64,000 nt of DNA from Bradyrhizobium barranii subsp. barranii. GTDB lineage: Bacteria; Pseudomonadota; Alphaproteobacteria; Rhizobiales; Xanthobacteraceae. The translations under genes and the position numbers were made by a program. Of this stretch, positions 47,698 through 56,071 are shown one piece after another. Within the stretch, counting starts at the first letter, position 1. The number at the start of each line of letters is the position of its first letter. The notes below the pieces were generated by a model. That model was not told the origin of the DNA and did no database searches. It was given only the letters and a program-made list of their open reading frames with translations. Location of the stretch: assembly GCF_017565645.3 (NCBI RefSeq), contig NZ_CP086136.1, positions 5,935,501 through 5,999,500 of the forward strand. Direction: 5' to 3'.

Positions 47698-47728
47698 GGA
47701 GCGCGATCTTATCGCGCTCCGGTTTTTT
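47698..47728 (+). terminator. Rho-independent terminator after the Vgb-like gene
   Basis: A 10-bp perfect stem (GGAGCGCGAT / ATCGCGCTCC) with a CTT loop, followed by GGTTTTTT. It lies 35 bases after the Vgb-like stop. Confidence 0.85.
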
Positions 47729-47732
47729 AGTT

Positions 47733-47780
47733 GAGCATGACCTTTCGGAAAACCGGTGCCCACTTTTCCGGATCATGCTC
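47733..47780. repeat. 48-bp imperfect palindrome (GAGCATGA...TCATGCTC)
   Basis: The ends GAGCATGA and TCATGCTC are inverted, and inner CGGAAAA pairs partly with TTTTCCG. This element is common between genes of Rhizobiales in my recollection. It lies directly upstream of queF and contains an in-frame ATG (47775) that is therefore a poor start candidate. Confidence 0.75.
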
Positions 47781-47798
47781 GAACAGGATGTGACGACG

Positions 47799-48251
47799 AT
47801 GGCGAAGAAATCCCTCCAGCTCGGCCGTGCGGTCGAATGGCCGCACACACCGGAAGAAGCCCAGCTCGACCGCGTACCCAATCCGCAAAAGGGCACGGAC
47901 TATCTGGTGCGCTTCACCGTGCCGGAATTCACCTCGCTGTGCCCGGTCACGGGACAACCGGATTTCGCGCATCTGATGATCGACTACGCGCCCGGCCCGT
48001 GGCTGCTGGAGTCGAAGTCGCTCAAGCTCTACATCGCGAGCTTCCGCAATCACGGCGCATTCCACGAGGATTGCACCGTCATGATCGGCAAGCGCATCGC
48101 GAGCGAGATCAAGCCGAAGTTCTTGCGCATCGGCGGCTACTGGTATCCGCGCGGCGGCATCCCGATCGACGTGTTCTGGCAGACCGGCCGCGTGCCGAAG
48201 GGATTGTGGGTGCCGGAGCAAGGCGTCGCGCCGTATCGCGGACGGGGTTAG
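47799..48251 (+). CDS. queF: PreQ0 reductase (NADPH-dependent 7-cyano-7-deazaguanine reductase)
   Basis: A 150-aa unimodular QueF of the tunnelling T-fold, which reduces the nitrile of preQ0 to preQ1 in queuosine synthesis. The catalytic Cys and Asp are in [16 protein letters not shown], and the nucleotide-binding block [23 protein letters not shown] is intact. The ATG at 47799 (MAKKSLQLG) is chosen because an earlier ATG falls in a palindromic repeat. The other queuosine genes are not in the window. The next gene begins 10 bases after the stop. Confidence 0.95.
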   Translation: MAKKSLQLGRAVEWPHTPEEAQLDRVPNPQKGTDYLVRFTVPEFTSLCPVTGQPDFAHLMIDYAPGPWLLESKSLKLYIASFRNHGAFHEDCTVMIGKRIASEIKPKFLRIGGYWYPRGGIPIDVFWQTGRVPKGLWVPEQGVAPYRGRG

Positions 48252-48261
48252 TTGGAGACGA

Positions 48262-49065
48262 ATGACGATGACATCGATATCAGCAACATTCCGCAACATT
48301 GCCTTCGGCGTTCTAACCGTCCTGTGGCTGACCGGCGCGGCCGAAGCTGCCGAGGTCCATGTGATGATCTCGGGCGGATTGACGGCTGCCTACAAGGCGC
48401 TCGTGCCGGAATTCGAGAAGGCCACCGGCAACAAAGTGCTGACGGAATATGGGCCGTCGATGGGGACGACCACCAATGCGATCCCGGTCAGGCTGGAGCG
48501 CGGCGACCCCGCCGATGTCCTGATCATGGTGGGCTATGCCCTCACCGACCTCGCCGGCAAGGGCAAGGTCGTGGCCGGCAGCCAGGTCGACCTCACCAGA
48601 TCGCCGATCGGCGTTGCCGTGAAATCGGGTGCGCCGAAGCCGGACATCGGCTCGGTGGAGGCGGTCAAGCTCGCGCTGCTGGCGGCGAAAACGATCGCCT
48701 ATTCCGATAGCGCCAGCGGCGTCTACGTCTCGACCGAGATGTTCGACAAGCTCGGCATCGCCGGCGTCATGAAGGACAAGGCACGAAAGATTCCGGCAAC
48801 GCCCGTCGGCGAGATCGTCGCGCACGGCGAGGCCGAGCTCGGCTTCCAGCAGATCAGCGAGCTGAAGCCCGTGAAGGGTATCGATATCGTGGGACCGCTG
48901 CCGAACGAATTGCAGAAGATCACGATCTTCTCGGCCGGGATCGCGGCCGGCTCGAAGGAGCCCGAAGCCGGCCGTGCCCTCATAAAATTCCTCGCCTCCC
49001 CCGCCGCGCGCGAAGCGATCATCGCAAGCGGGATGGAGCCGATCCCGGCGGGGGGCGCGAATTGA
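48262..49065 (+). CDS. ModA-like periplasmic substrate-binding protein (orphan)
   Basis: A 267-aa exported protein (signal FGVLTVLWLTGAAEAAE) of the molybdate/sulfate-type type II binding-protein fold: VHVMISGGLTAAYKALVPEFEKATG, GDPADVLIMVGYALTDLA, and IAYSDSASGVYVSTEMF. The anion-contacting positions are not clear, and no permease or ATPase gene is adjacent. ModA paralogues of this type are often annotated as transport proteins without proof. It follows queF by 10 bases and may be cotranscribed with it. Confidence 0.85.
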   Translation: MTMTSISATFRNIAFGVLTVLWLTGAAEAAEVHVMISGGLTAAYKALVPEFEKATGNKVLTEYGPSMGTTTNAIPVRLERGDPADVLIMVGYALTDLAGKGKVVAGSQVDLTRSPIGVAVKSGAPKPDIGSVEAVKLALLAAKTIAYSDSASGVYVSTEMFDKLGIAGVMKDKARKIPATPVGEIVAHGEAELGFQQISELKPVKGIDIVGPLPNELQKITIFSAGIAAGSKEPEAGRALIKFLASPAAREAIIASGMEPIPAGGAN

Positions 49066-49128
49066 GGCAGGCCTACTCCACGCGCTGCTCCTGACACGCC
49101 CTCAACAGATTGGCTTCGCCACTCTTAG

Positions 49129-49803
49129 TCAATCGGAGGCTGCTGAGGTCTTCTTGACCGGACCGAGATCGCGCGCCGGATAGTTGGCGCCGGATTCGAC
49201 GATGTGTCGTCGCACTGCTGCAACGAGCGCGGCGAGATCGCGAGACTCGATCGCATCGACGATCTCGACATGGTGTGCAGCACTTCTCTGCAGCTCGGCG
49301 TTCGAGGGCCACAAAGCAATCGGCCCTGGTCTGGCGCGATTTCTGATTTCCACGATGAGGCTGGCGAGCGATTGGTTCGCTGCATGGCGATAGATCTCGT
49401 CGTGAAAGGCTGCGTTGGTATTTGCCTGATCCGCCTTGCTGCCGCGCGCCACAGCATCTTCGAAGATTTGCTGAGCCTGCTTGATCTTCTTGAGTTCGTC
49501 GGGGCCGATATTCGGTAGCGCCTGCCTTGCCGCTTCAACTTCGAGCAGCGTGCGGATCGCCAATATCTCGCGAACGACGTTCAAGTCGGGTTGCGCAACC
49601 CGGTATCCGCGATTTTCGACATGCGTCACCATCCCGCTTGCGGCAAGCTGGGTCAGCGCACTCCGGACGTCAAACCGTTTGGCAGCGAAGGCTTCTTCCA
49701 GGTCGATCTGGCGCAACCATTCGCCTGGCCGGTAGTCGCCTTGCAGGATGGCGGCACCGATTTCAGCCGCCAACAGCCTCTTCTGCTCCTTCCGTACTTT
49801 CAT
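49129..49803 (-). CDS. GntR/FadR-family transcriptional regulator
   Basis: A 224-aa regulator. The winged helix-turn-helix (residues 5-65) has IGAAILQGDYRPGEWLRQIDLEEAFAAKRFDVRSALTQLAASGMV, and the helical FCD effector domain follows (NAAFHDEIYRHAANQSLASLI, with metal-ligand-type His in HVEIVDAIESRD). FCD regulators sense carboxylic acids. The ATG at 49803 has GGAAG upstream. It reads away from the ABC/CoA operon at 49906 and most likely controls it through the palindrome at 49854. Confidence 0.93.
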   Translation of the reverse strand: MKVRKEQKRLLAAEIGAAILQGDYRPGEWLRQIDLEEAFAAKRFDVRSALTQLAASGMVTHVENRGYRVAQPDLNVVREILAIRTLLEVEAARQALPNIGPDELKKIKQAQQIFEDAVARGSKADQANTNAAFHDEIYRHAANQSLASLIVEIRNRARPGPIALWPSNAELQRSAAHHVEIVDAIESRDLAALVAAVRRHIVESGANYPARDLGPVKKTSAASD

Positions 49804-49853
49804 GGCTGCTTCCCTTTTTGGAGCGCTTGACTCACCACAACTATTGCGCACAA

Positions 49854-49865
49854 ATTGGCGCCAAT
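49854..49865. promoter_or_regulatory. Candidate GntR operator
   Basis: ATTGGCGCCAAT is a perfect 12-bp palindrome in the 102-bp gap between the divergent GntR gene and the ABC/CoA operon. Wider arms GCACA and TGTGC flank it imperfectly. Position and symmetry suit a GntR-family dimer. An excellent ribosome site (GGGAGGA) for the operon follows at about 49892. Confidence 0.55.
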
Positions 49866-49905
49866 AAATGTGCATAACAAATCGCGACGACGGGAGGAAC
49901 AGTAG

Positions 49906-51024
49906 ATGTCCGGCATCGATCGTAGAAGCTTAATGGTGATGTCGGTTCTCGGCGCCACGATGGGGCTCCGGGGCACGGCCCAGGCGGCGCCGAACGGGTA
50001 TCCCGAGAATTATCAGAAGATCATCGACGACGCCCATAACGAGGGCAGCCTCCTCATTTACTCGATTATGTCTCCGGAAAACTGGCGTCCCGTGATCGAG
50101 GGCTTCAACAAGCTCTACCCGAAGATCAAGGTCGAGACCCTGGATCTCCCCGCCTCCCGCGAGAGCTTCGAGCGATATCTGGCCGAGCGGAGCACCAACA
50201 GCCGCACCTGCGACCTCATCGCGACAGCCGATCCGGGCGGATGGATCGATTTCCAGGAGCGCGGTGAAGTCCTCGACTACGTATCGCCTGAAGCGAAGGC
50301 CTGGCCGGATTGGTCAAAGCCCTTTCCCGGCGTCTACACCGTCTCCTCCGACCCCATGGCGTTGATCTGGAACAACACGCTGGTGGCCGACGGCAAGCGT
50401 CCCAAGACACTTGCCGAGTTCGTCGAGCTTGCGGTCGCAAACGAGAAGACCTGGCGCAACCGCATCACCAGCTACGGCGTGCATCAAACAACATTCGGCT
50501 ACGGCATCAGCTACGCGTTCGTGAAGAAGCACGGCGAAAAGGCCTGGGACTGGTTCGCCCAAATTGCGAAGCTTTCGCCCCGATTCGAGCGCTCCGGCGG
50601 CCCAATGACCGAGAAGGTCACCTCCGGCGAATACACCATGGGCTTCTTCGTTTCGGCCATCACCTTCTGGCCGCGCCTGAACGATCCGGCGCGGGCAAAG
50701 ATCCTCGGCTGGAGCTTCATCGGAGACGGTCAGCCGGTCGTGCTGCGTGGCATCGCGATTCCGAAGGGATCGAAGAACGTCAACGCAGCAAAATTGATGC
50801 TCGACTACGTCGTCTCGGAGGACGGTCAGCGCGCATTCGGACGGGGCGGCCTGACGCCGGCACGCCCCGGTGTGAAGCCGGGCGACGGAATCCGCCACAC
50901 CTACTCGTCGATCGTGGAAGCCGTCGGCGAGCAGAACATCTGCTACATCGGCTACGATCGGGACGCGGTGCGGGACTACGACAGCTTCCTCGCGCGCTGG
51001 AAAAAGACCTTCAATGTCGCTTGA
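49906..51024 (+). CDS. ABC transporter substrate-binding protein, Fbp/AfuA-like
   Basis: A 372-aa exported binding protein with a Tat-like signal (DRRSLMVMSVLGATMG, ending in AQAAP). The mature part (YQKIIDDAHNEGSLLIYSIM, IEGFNKLYPKIKVETLDLP, VSSDPMALIWNNTLVADGKRPKT) matches the iron(III)/thiamine/polyamine-type binding proteins. The paired Tyr that bind iron in FbpA are not obvious, so an organic ligand is plausible. First gene of an operon with permease, ATPase, CoA-transferase and lyase. Its last 11 bases overlap the permease start. Confidence 0.9.
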   Translation: MSGIDRRSLMVMSVLGATMGLRGTAQAAPNGYPENYQKIIDDAHNEGSLLIYSIMSPENWRPVIEGFNKLYPKIKVETLDLPASRESFERYLAERSTNSRTCDLIATADPGGWIDFQERGEVLDYVSPEAKAWPDWSKPFPGVYTVSSDPMALIWNNTLVADGKRPKTLAEFVELAVANEKTWRNRITSYGVHQTTFGYGISYAFVKKHGEKAWDWFAQIAKLSPRFERSGGPMTEKVTSGEYTMGFFVSAITFWPRLNDPARAKILGWSFIGDGQPVVLRGIAIPKGSKNVNAAKLMLDYVVSEDGQRAFGRGGLTPARPGVKPGDGIRHTYSSIVEAVGEQNICYIGYDRDAVRDYDSFLARWKKTFNVA

Positions 51025-52753
51025 CGCAAGCAGCGCGCTGGGGTCGTCGGCCGCGGACGCTTTGCCGAAGCCGCTGCCCGGCCGCGATACCGTCATCCAG
51101 TACGGCATGGCGCTGCTGACCATTGTCCTGATCGCAGCGCCTCTCCTGCCCGTTCTCTATCAATCTTTCCTGGATCGTGCGCTCTACGATTCCGGCCAGC
51201 AACTGACGCTGGGCAATTTCGGGCGCCTGCTTCGCACCGACGGCTTCGCGCTCGTCATCTGGAACACGTTCGTGTTCGCCACCCTCACCACCGTGATTTC
51301 GCAGGCGCTGGGCACGCTGGCGGCGGTGCTGTTCGGCCGCACCGACATGCCGTTTGCGCGGTTGTTTGGCGAGCTCTTCCTGTGGCCGATCTATCTCTCG
51401 GCGCTGGTACTGTCGTTCGGCTGGTACACGATCTACGGACCGGCCGGCTACCTCACGCTTCTGGTTCAGTCGATCTTCGACGGCGCGCCCTGGAATCTCT
51501 ACTCGCTGCCGGGCATGGCGATGATCGCGGGCGTCTCGCAAGCACCGGTCGCCTACATCTACTGCATGTCGTCGGCCTCGATCACCGATCCGACTTTGGA
51601 GGAAGCCGCGCGCGTGACCGGCGCCGGCACCTTGAGGACCTTGTGGCGGATCACGCTGCCGCTCCTCATGCCGGCGATCGCCTATAGTGCCGTGCTGAAC
51701 TTCACTGTGGGACTGGAGCTCCTCGCGATTCCGCTGGTGTTCGGAGATCCCGCCGGCATCACTGTGCTGACCACGTTCCTCTACAACAACGGCGTGGCGT
51801 CGGCCCGCCCCGATCACGGGCTGGTGGCAACGGCTGCCGTGCTGATGCTTGCCGTCGTCTGCATGTTGGTGTGGCTACAAGGACGCCTGCTCGGCAATAC
51901 AAGGCGCTTCGTCACGCTCGGCGGCAAGGCCACGCGACCGCGCCCTTTCCGCCTGAACAACCTGCGCTGGCCGCTTTGCATCGTCTCGGCGATCTACATC
52001 ACCGCAACTGTCGTGATGCCGATCGGCGCGCTGCTGCTGCGCGCCTTCACGAGCCTGCTGTCGCCGATGGTGCCGATCAGCGAGGTGCTGACGCTCGGCA
52101 ACTTCGCCAACATGCTCGAATACCCGGTCTACCCGCGTTCGATCTGGAACTCGCTGATCGTCAGTTCGGTCGGTGGCGTCGTCGCCACTGCGATGGTCGC
52201 CCTGATCGCCATCATCGTGCTGCGGTCCGACTTCCGCTGGCGTGGCGCGCTACACTACGTCGCGCTGTTTCCCCGTGCCGTGCCCGGCGTCGTCGCCGGC
52301 ATCGGTTTCTTCTACGCGTTTGCGCTCGTGCCCGGCCTGGGCGGCCTCCGAAACACGATCTGGATTCTGGTTGCCGCCTTCACGATGCACTTCATTCCTG
52401 TGGGGCTCGGTGCGGTTGCTCCGATGTTGTTGCAGATGAGCACGGATTTCGATCGCGCCGCCCGTACGCAGGGCGCGGACTGGTGGACAACGAGTCGGCG
52501 CATCGTTTTGCCTTTATTGCGGCCGGCACTCGTTGCCTGCTTCATCATCCTCTTCATCACGTTCTTCAAGGAATACACGACAGCGATCTTCCTGTTTGCA
52601 CCCGGCAGCGAAGTGATCGGGACCACGCTGCTCCAGGCATGGACACAGGGCGAGGTCGGCCTGGTGTCCGCGCTGGCGACCGTCCAGATCCTGGTGATCG
52701 GCGTCTGTGTCACGGCGGCGCGCGCTTTTCTCGGAGTGAAGCTTTATGGCTGA
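51014..52753 (+). CDS. ABC transporter permease, fused FbpB-type
   Basis: A 579-aa integral membrane protein with about 12 helices, made of two BPD_transp_1 halves. Each half has an EAA coupling loop: EEAARVTGAGTLRTLWRITLP in the first and DRAARTQGADWWTTSRRIVLP in the second. One gene thus supplies the whole channel, as in FbpB-type importers. It overlaps both the binding-protein gene (11 bases) and the ATPase gene (8 bases). Confidence 0.94.
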   Translation: MSLDASSALGSSAADALPKPLPGRDTVIQYGMALLTIVLIAAPLLPVLYQSFLDRALYDSGQQLTLGNFGRLLRTDGFALVIWNTFVFATLTTVISQALGTLAAVLFGRTDMPFARLFGELFLWPIYLSALVLSFGWYTIYGPAGYLTLLVQSIFDGAPWNLYSLPGMAMIAGVSQAPVAYIYCMSSASITDPTLEEAARVTGAGTLRTLWRITLPLLMPAIAYSAVLNFTVGLELLAIPLVFGDPAGITVLTTFLYNNGVASARPDHGLVATAAVLMLAVVCMLVWLQGRLLGNTRRFVTLGGKATRPRPFRLNNLRWPLCIVSAIYITATVVMPIGALLLRAFTSLLSPMVPISEVLTLGNFANMLEYPVYPRSIWNSLIVSSVGGVVATAMVALIAIIVLRSDFRWRGALHYVALFPRAVPGVVAGIGFFYAFALVPGLGGLRNTIWILVAAFTMHFIPVGLGAVAPMLLQMSTDFDRAARTQGADWWTTSRRIVLPLLRPALVACFIILFITFFKEYTTAIFLFAPGSEVIGTTLLQAWTQGEVGLVSALATVQILVIGVCVTAARAFLGVKLYG

Positions 52754-53849
52754 GTTGCTGATCGAGAACCTGCACAAGCGGTACGGACCGGTCAAAGCGA
52801 TCGACGACGTCAACATCCACGTTGCCGATGGCGAGTTCGTCACGCTGCTGGGGCCGTCAGGGTGCGGCAAGTCCACAACGCTCGGCGCCATTGCCGGACT
52901 GGATCAACCGACGAGCGGACGCATCCGCGTCGGCGACAAGACCTATTTCGACGGCGAAAAGGGAATCTTCCTGCCGCCGGAAGCGCGCCATTGCGGGCTC
53001 GTGTTCCAGAGCTACGCTTTGTGGCCGCACATGACGGTCTATGACAACGTCGTGTTTCCGCTCAAGCTGCGCAAGGTATCGACCGCCGACTGCAAGCGCC
53101 GCGTCGAGGAGAGTCTCGCTCTCGTCGAGATGGAGCGCTTTCAGGACCGCTATCGGCATCAGCTCTCGGGCGGCCAGCAGCAGCGTGTCGCGCTCGCGCG
53201 AACGTTGGTCTACCAGCCCGAAATCCTCCTGCTCGACGAGCCCCTGTCGAATCTCGATGCAAAGCTGCGCGATCGCGCCCGGACCTGGCTTGCCGAACTG
53301 CGCACGCGCCTCGGCCTGACGACGATCTACGTGACGCACGACCAGGTCGAAGCGCTGGCTCTGTCCGACCGCATCGTGGTCATGAATGGCGGCCGCATCA
53401 GCCAGATCGGCTCGCCCCAAGAGATCTACACGCGGCCGGCAGACAGTTTCGTCGCCGACTTCATCGGAACGACCAATTTCCTGAACGGCGACGTGGTCGG
53501 GGCGCCCGACGGCGATGGACAGACACTGGTCAGTCTCGCCGATGGTCAGCGCGTTCTGATCAAGTCCGACAAACGTCCATCCCTGGGCGACAAGGTCACG
53601 TTTGCCTATCGCCCCGAGCAGATGCGCCTGGCGGCGGCCAACGATCAGGCGATCGGAGGTTCGATCGTCGAAGCCGACGTGGTCAGCCATTCCTATGTTG
53701 GCGGCCGATGGCAAATCGGATTGAGCGTCGGCGGAAATCAGATCCGCATCGAAACCCAGGAGGCAACGACTGACCGCCAGTTGCGCCTGTGGCTGCCTGT
53801 CACCGGCGGCATCCTGTTTACAGAACGGAACCATGGCAAATCCCACTGA
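52746..53849 (+). CDS. ABC transporter ATPase, FbpC/PotA-like
   Basis: A 367-aa ATPase with Walker A GPSGCGKSTT, Q-loop VFQSYALWPHMTVYD, signature LSGGQQQRVALAR, Walker B ILLLDEPLSNLDAK and switch His in YVTHDQ. A TOBE-type C-terminal domain follows (LGDKVTFAYRPEQMRLA). It powers the importer. Its 3' end overlaps the CoA-transferase start by 17 bases, so transport and catabolism are translated from one message. Confidence 0.95.
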   Translation: MAELLIENLHKRYGPVKAIDDVNIHVADGEFVTLLGPSGCGKSTTLGAIAGLDQPTSGRIRVGDKTYFDGEKGIFLPPEARHCGLVFQSYALWPHMTVYDNVVFPLKLRKVSTADCKRRVEESLALVEMERFQDRYRHQLSGGQQQRVALARTLVYQPEILLLDEPLSNLDAKLRDRARTWLAELRTRLGLTTIYVTHDQVEALALSDRIVVMNGGRISQIGSPQEIYTRPADSFVADFIGTTNFLNGDVVGAPDGDGQTLVSLADGQRVLIKSDKRPSLGDKVTFAYRPEQMRLAAANDQAIGGSIVEADVVSHSYVGGRWQIGLSVGGNQIRIETQEATTDRQLRLWLPVTGGILFTERNHGKSH

Positions 53850-55095
53850 CGCCACCTCTCCCGAAAGCGGACTGCATCAGGCCGACTACACCCCAGGTGT
53901 CCGCGGCCCGCTGACAGGGCTCCGCGTCATCGACCTCTCGAGGCTGGTCGCAGGCAATCTGCTCACCCAGCATCTCGCCGACTTCGGCGCCGACGTCATC
54001 AAGGTCGAGCCGCGCGAAGGCGATACGCTGCGCGGCTGGCGCACCAAGGGTGTCGAAACCAACTGGAAGATCCATTCGCGCAACAAGCGCAGCATCTGCC
54101 TGGAATTCCGTCACGACGAAGCGGTGCCGCTGATCCGCAAGTTGGTTCCCGGCGCCGCGATGCTGGTCGAGAGTTTCCGTCCCGGCACGCTCGAGCAGAT
54201 GGGGCTCTCGCCGGAGGAACTGCTGCGGCTAGAGCCCAAGCTCGTGATCGTTCGCATATCGGGATGGGGGCAGACCGGCCCCTACCATCGCCGGCCCGGC
54301 TTTGGGACGCTGGTGGAGGGCTTCTCCGGCTTCGCCGAGATGAACGGCTTCCCCGATCGTGAGCCGGTATTGCCGCCGATGTATCTGGCCGATGCCCTGT
54401 CCGGTCTCACCGGAGCGTTCGCCGCGATGGCGGCCCTTCGGGAGGTCGAGATCAACGGCGGAAAGGGACAGGTGATCGACCTGCCGCTGCTCGACCCGAT
54501 CGTGAACTCGCTCGGGCCTCAGGCGGCAAATTACCGTTTGACCGGCGTGGTCAAACCGCGCAGCGGGAGCCGCTCGAGCGGCTCGGTACCGCGCAATGTC
54601 TACCGCACGCTCGATGGCGGCTGGGTCTGTCTGTCGGCATCCACGCAAGGCATGGCGATGCGCGTGCTACGTTCGATCGGCCGCCCGGAGCTCTGCGAGG
54701 ATCCAAAGTTCAAGACCAACGAGCAGAGGCTAGTCCATGTCGCCGAACTCGACAAGATTATCGGTGATTTCATCGCGACACGAACGGTGGACGACAACGT
54801 CGCCTTCTTCGAGGCGGCCGAGGTCACGATCGGTCCGGTCAACGACACCGTCCGCTTGATGAACGATCGCCACGTGCAGGCCCGGGGACTGCTGGCCGAC
54901 TATCCCGACGAGGACATGGGAACGTTCCCGATGCACGCCGTCCCGGTACGCCTGTCCGAGACGCCCGGAAGCATCCGGACGCCTGCGCCACGCCTCGGTC
55001 AGCACAGCCGCACCATCCTGGCCGAAGCCGGCCTCAGCCCTGACGACATCGATGCCGCCCTCGCCTCGGGCGTTGTGAAGGAAACCAGCACATGA
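53833..55095 (+). CDS. Class III (CaiB/BaiF family) CoA-transferase
   Basis: A 420-aa family III CoA-transferase, moving CoA between carboxylic acids via an aspartyl anhydride. The N-terminal signature LTGLRVIDLSRLVAGNLLTQHLADFGADVIKVEPREGDTLR is complete, the catalytic Asp is probably in YLADALSGLTGAFA, and the VYRTLDGGWVCLSASTQG block is typical. With the adjacent CitE-like lyase it should activate an acid, such as malate, citramalate or a similar hydroxy acid, using a donor such as succinyl-CoA or acetyl-CoA. The substrate is inference. Confidence 0.92.
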   Translation: MANPTDATSPESGLHQADYTPGVRGPLTGLRVIDLSRLVAGNLLTQHLADFGADVIKVEPREGDTLRGWRTKGVETNWKIHSRNKRSICLEFRHDEAVPLIRKLVPGAAMLVESFRPGTLEQMGLSPEELLRLEPKLVIVRISGWGQTGPYHRRPGFGTLVEGFSGFAEMNGFPDREPVLPPMYLADALSGLTGAFAAMAALREVEINGGKGQVIDLPLLDPIVNSLGPQAANYRLTGVVKPRSGSRSSGSVPRNVYRTLDGGWVCLSASTQGMAMRVLRSIGRPELCEDPKFKTNEQRLVHVAELDKIIGDFIATRTVDDNVAFFEAAEVTIGPVNDTVRLMNDRHVQARGLLADYPDEDMGTFPMHAVPVRLSETPGSIRTPAPRLGQHSRTILAEAGLSPDDIDAALASGVVKETST

Positions 55096-55997
55096 CAGTT
55101 GAACGAAAATTCCCGGTCTGGCGCTCTGCGCTGTTCGTACCCGCGAACGTCGAGCGGTTCGTGGTCAAGGCCGTTGAGCGCGGCGCGGACGCGCTGATCA
55201 TCGATCTCGAGGACAGCGTGCCGCTGGCTGAAAAGGCCAACGCTCGAAAGCTGATCCCGGGCATCGTGAAGCGCTTTCGCGACACCGGAAGTTCGGATGT
55301 CATGGTGCGGATCAACCAGCCGCTCGAATTGGCGGTGCCCGATCTGGAAGCGGCTGTCATCGCCGGCGTGGACGCGATCAAGATCACCAAGGTCGAAGGC
55401 GCCGAGCATCTGCGCCTGCTCGACGAGATGGTGACCAGACTGGAGATCGAGCGCGGATTGCCCATCGGCAAGATCTGGTTTGTCGGCCTGATCGAGGCGC
55501 CCGGTCCTCTCTCTAGGGCTCACGAGATCGCGCGATCGATCCCGCGGCTGGCCGGCATTTCACTGGGTGCGGAAGATTATGCCACCGCCATCGGCGCCAA
55601 GCCGACGGAGGAAACTTTGTTGATGCCGAAGCAACAGGTCGTGCAGGCAGCCCGCGCCGCCGGCATCATGCCGCTCGGCACCATCGGCTCAGTCGCCGAT
55701 TTCTCCGATCTGGAAGGATACACAAGGATAGTCAGGCGCTCTGCGGACTTTGGCTTCGTGGGCTCTGCCTGCATCCATCCGTCGCTGGTGCCGATCCTCA
55801 ACGAGGGTTTCAGCCCCTCCGCCAAGGAGGTGGCGGACGCCGAGCGCGTCGTTGCGCTCAACAAGCAAGCGGCAGCCGAGGGACGTGCATCCTTCGCCAT
55901 CGACGGCAAGATGATTGATATTCCGATCGTGCAGCGAGCCGAAGCGCTGCTCGAGCGCGCGCAAGCAATCGCCGCCCGCGCGCATCGCCCTCGTTGA
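55092..55997 (+). CDS. CitE-like CoA-ester lyase (HpcH/HpaI family)
   Basis: A 301-aa TIM-barrel lyase. The signature blocks are RSALFVPANVERFVVKAVERGADALIIDLEDSVP, the metal-binding Glu/Asp in GLIEAPGPLSRAHEIA and LAGISLGAEDYATAIG, and FVGSACIHPSLVPILNEGF. Family members split malyl-CoA, citramalyl-CoA or beta-methylmalyl-CoA into two acids. It overlaps the CoA-transferase by 4 bases (ATGA). No other citrate-lyase subunits are near, so it is not a citrate lyase beta chain. Confidence 0.92.
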   Translation: MTVERKFPVWRSALFVPANVERFVVKAVERGADALIIDLEDSVPLAEKANARKLIPGIVKRFRDTGSSDVMVRINQPLELAVPDLEAAVIAGVDAIKITKVEGAEHLRLLDEMVTRLEIERGLPIGKIWFVGLIEAPGPLSRAHEIARSIPRLAGISLGAEDYATAIGAKPTEETLLMPKQQVVQAARAAGIMPLGTIGSVADFSDLEGYTRIVRRSADFGFVGSACIHPSLVPILNEGFSPSAKEVADAERVVALNKQAAAEGRASFAIDGKMIDIPIVQRAEALLERAQAIAARAHRPR

Positions 55998-56005
55998 TTG
56001 TGCTA

Positions 56006-56037
56006 CCCCAGCGCGGCGCGAAGCGCCGTCTCTGGGG
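56006..56037. terminator. Bidirectional hairpin between convergent genes
   Basis: CCCCAG and CTGGGG pair at the ends, with GGCGC / GCGCC nested, between the lyase stop (55997) and the chemoreceptor stop (56072). No strong T-run is present on either strand. Confidence 0.5.
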
Positions 56038-56071
56038 GCCAAGGACGATTCGATAGAGCGCGCGCCAGCCC

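Noticed and set aside
47775..47798. Upstream ATG of queF giving eight more residues
   Set aside because: It falls inside the GAGCATGA...TCATGCTC palindromic repeat and QueF homology begins after the ATG at 47799.
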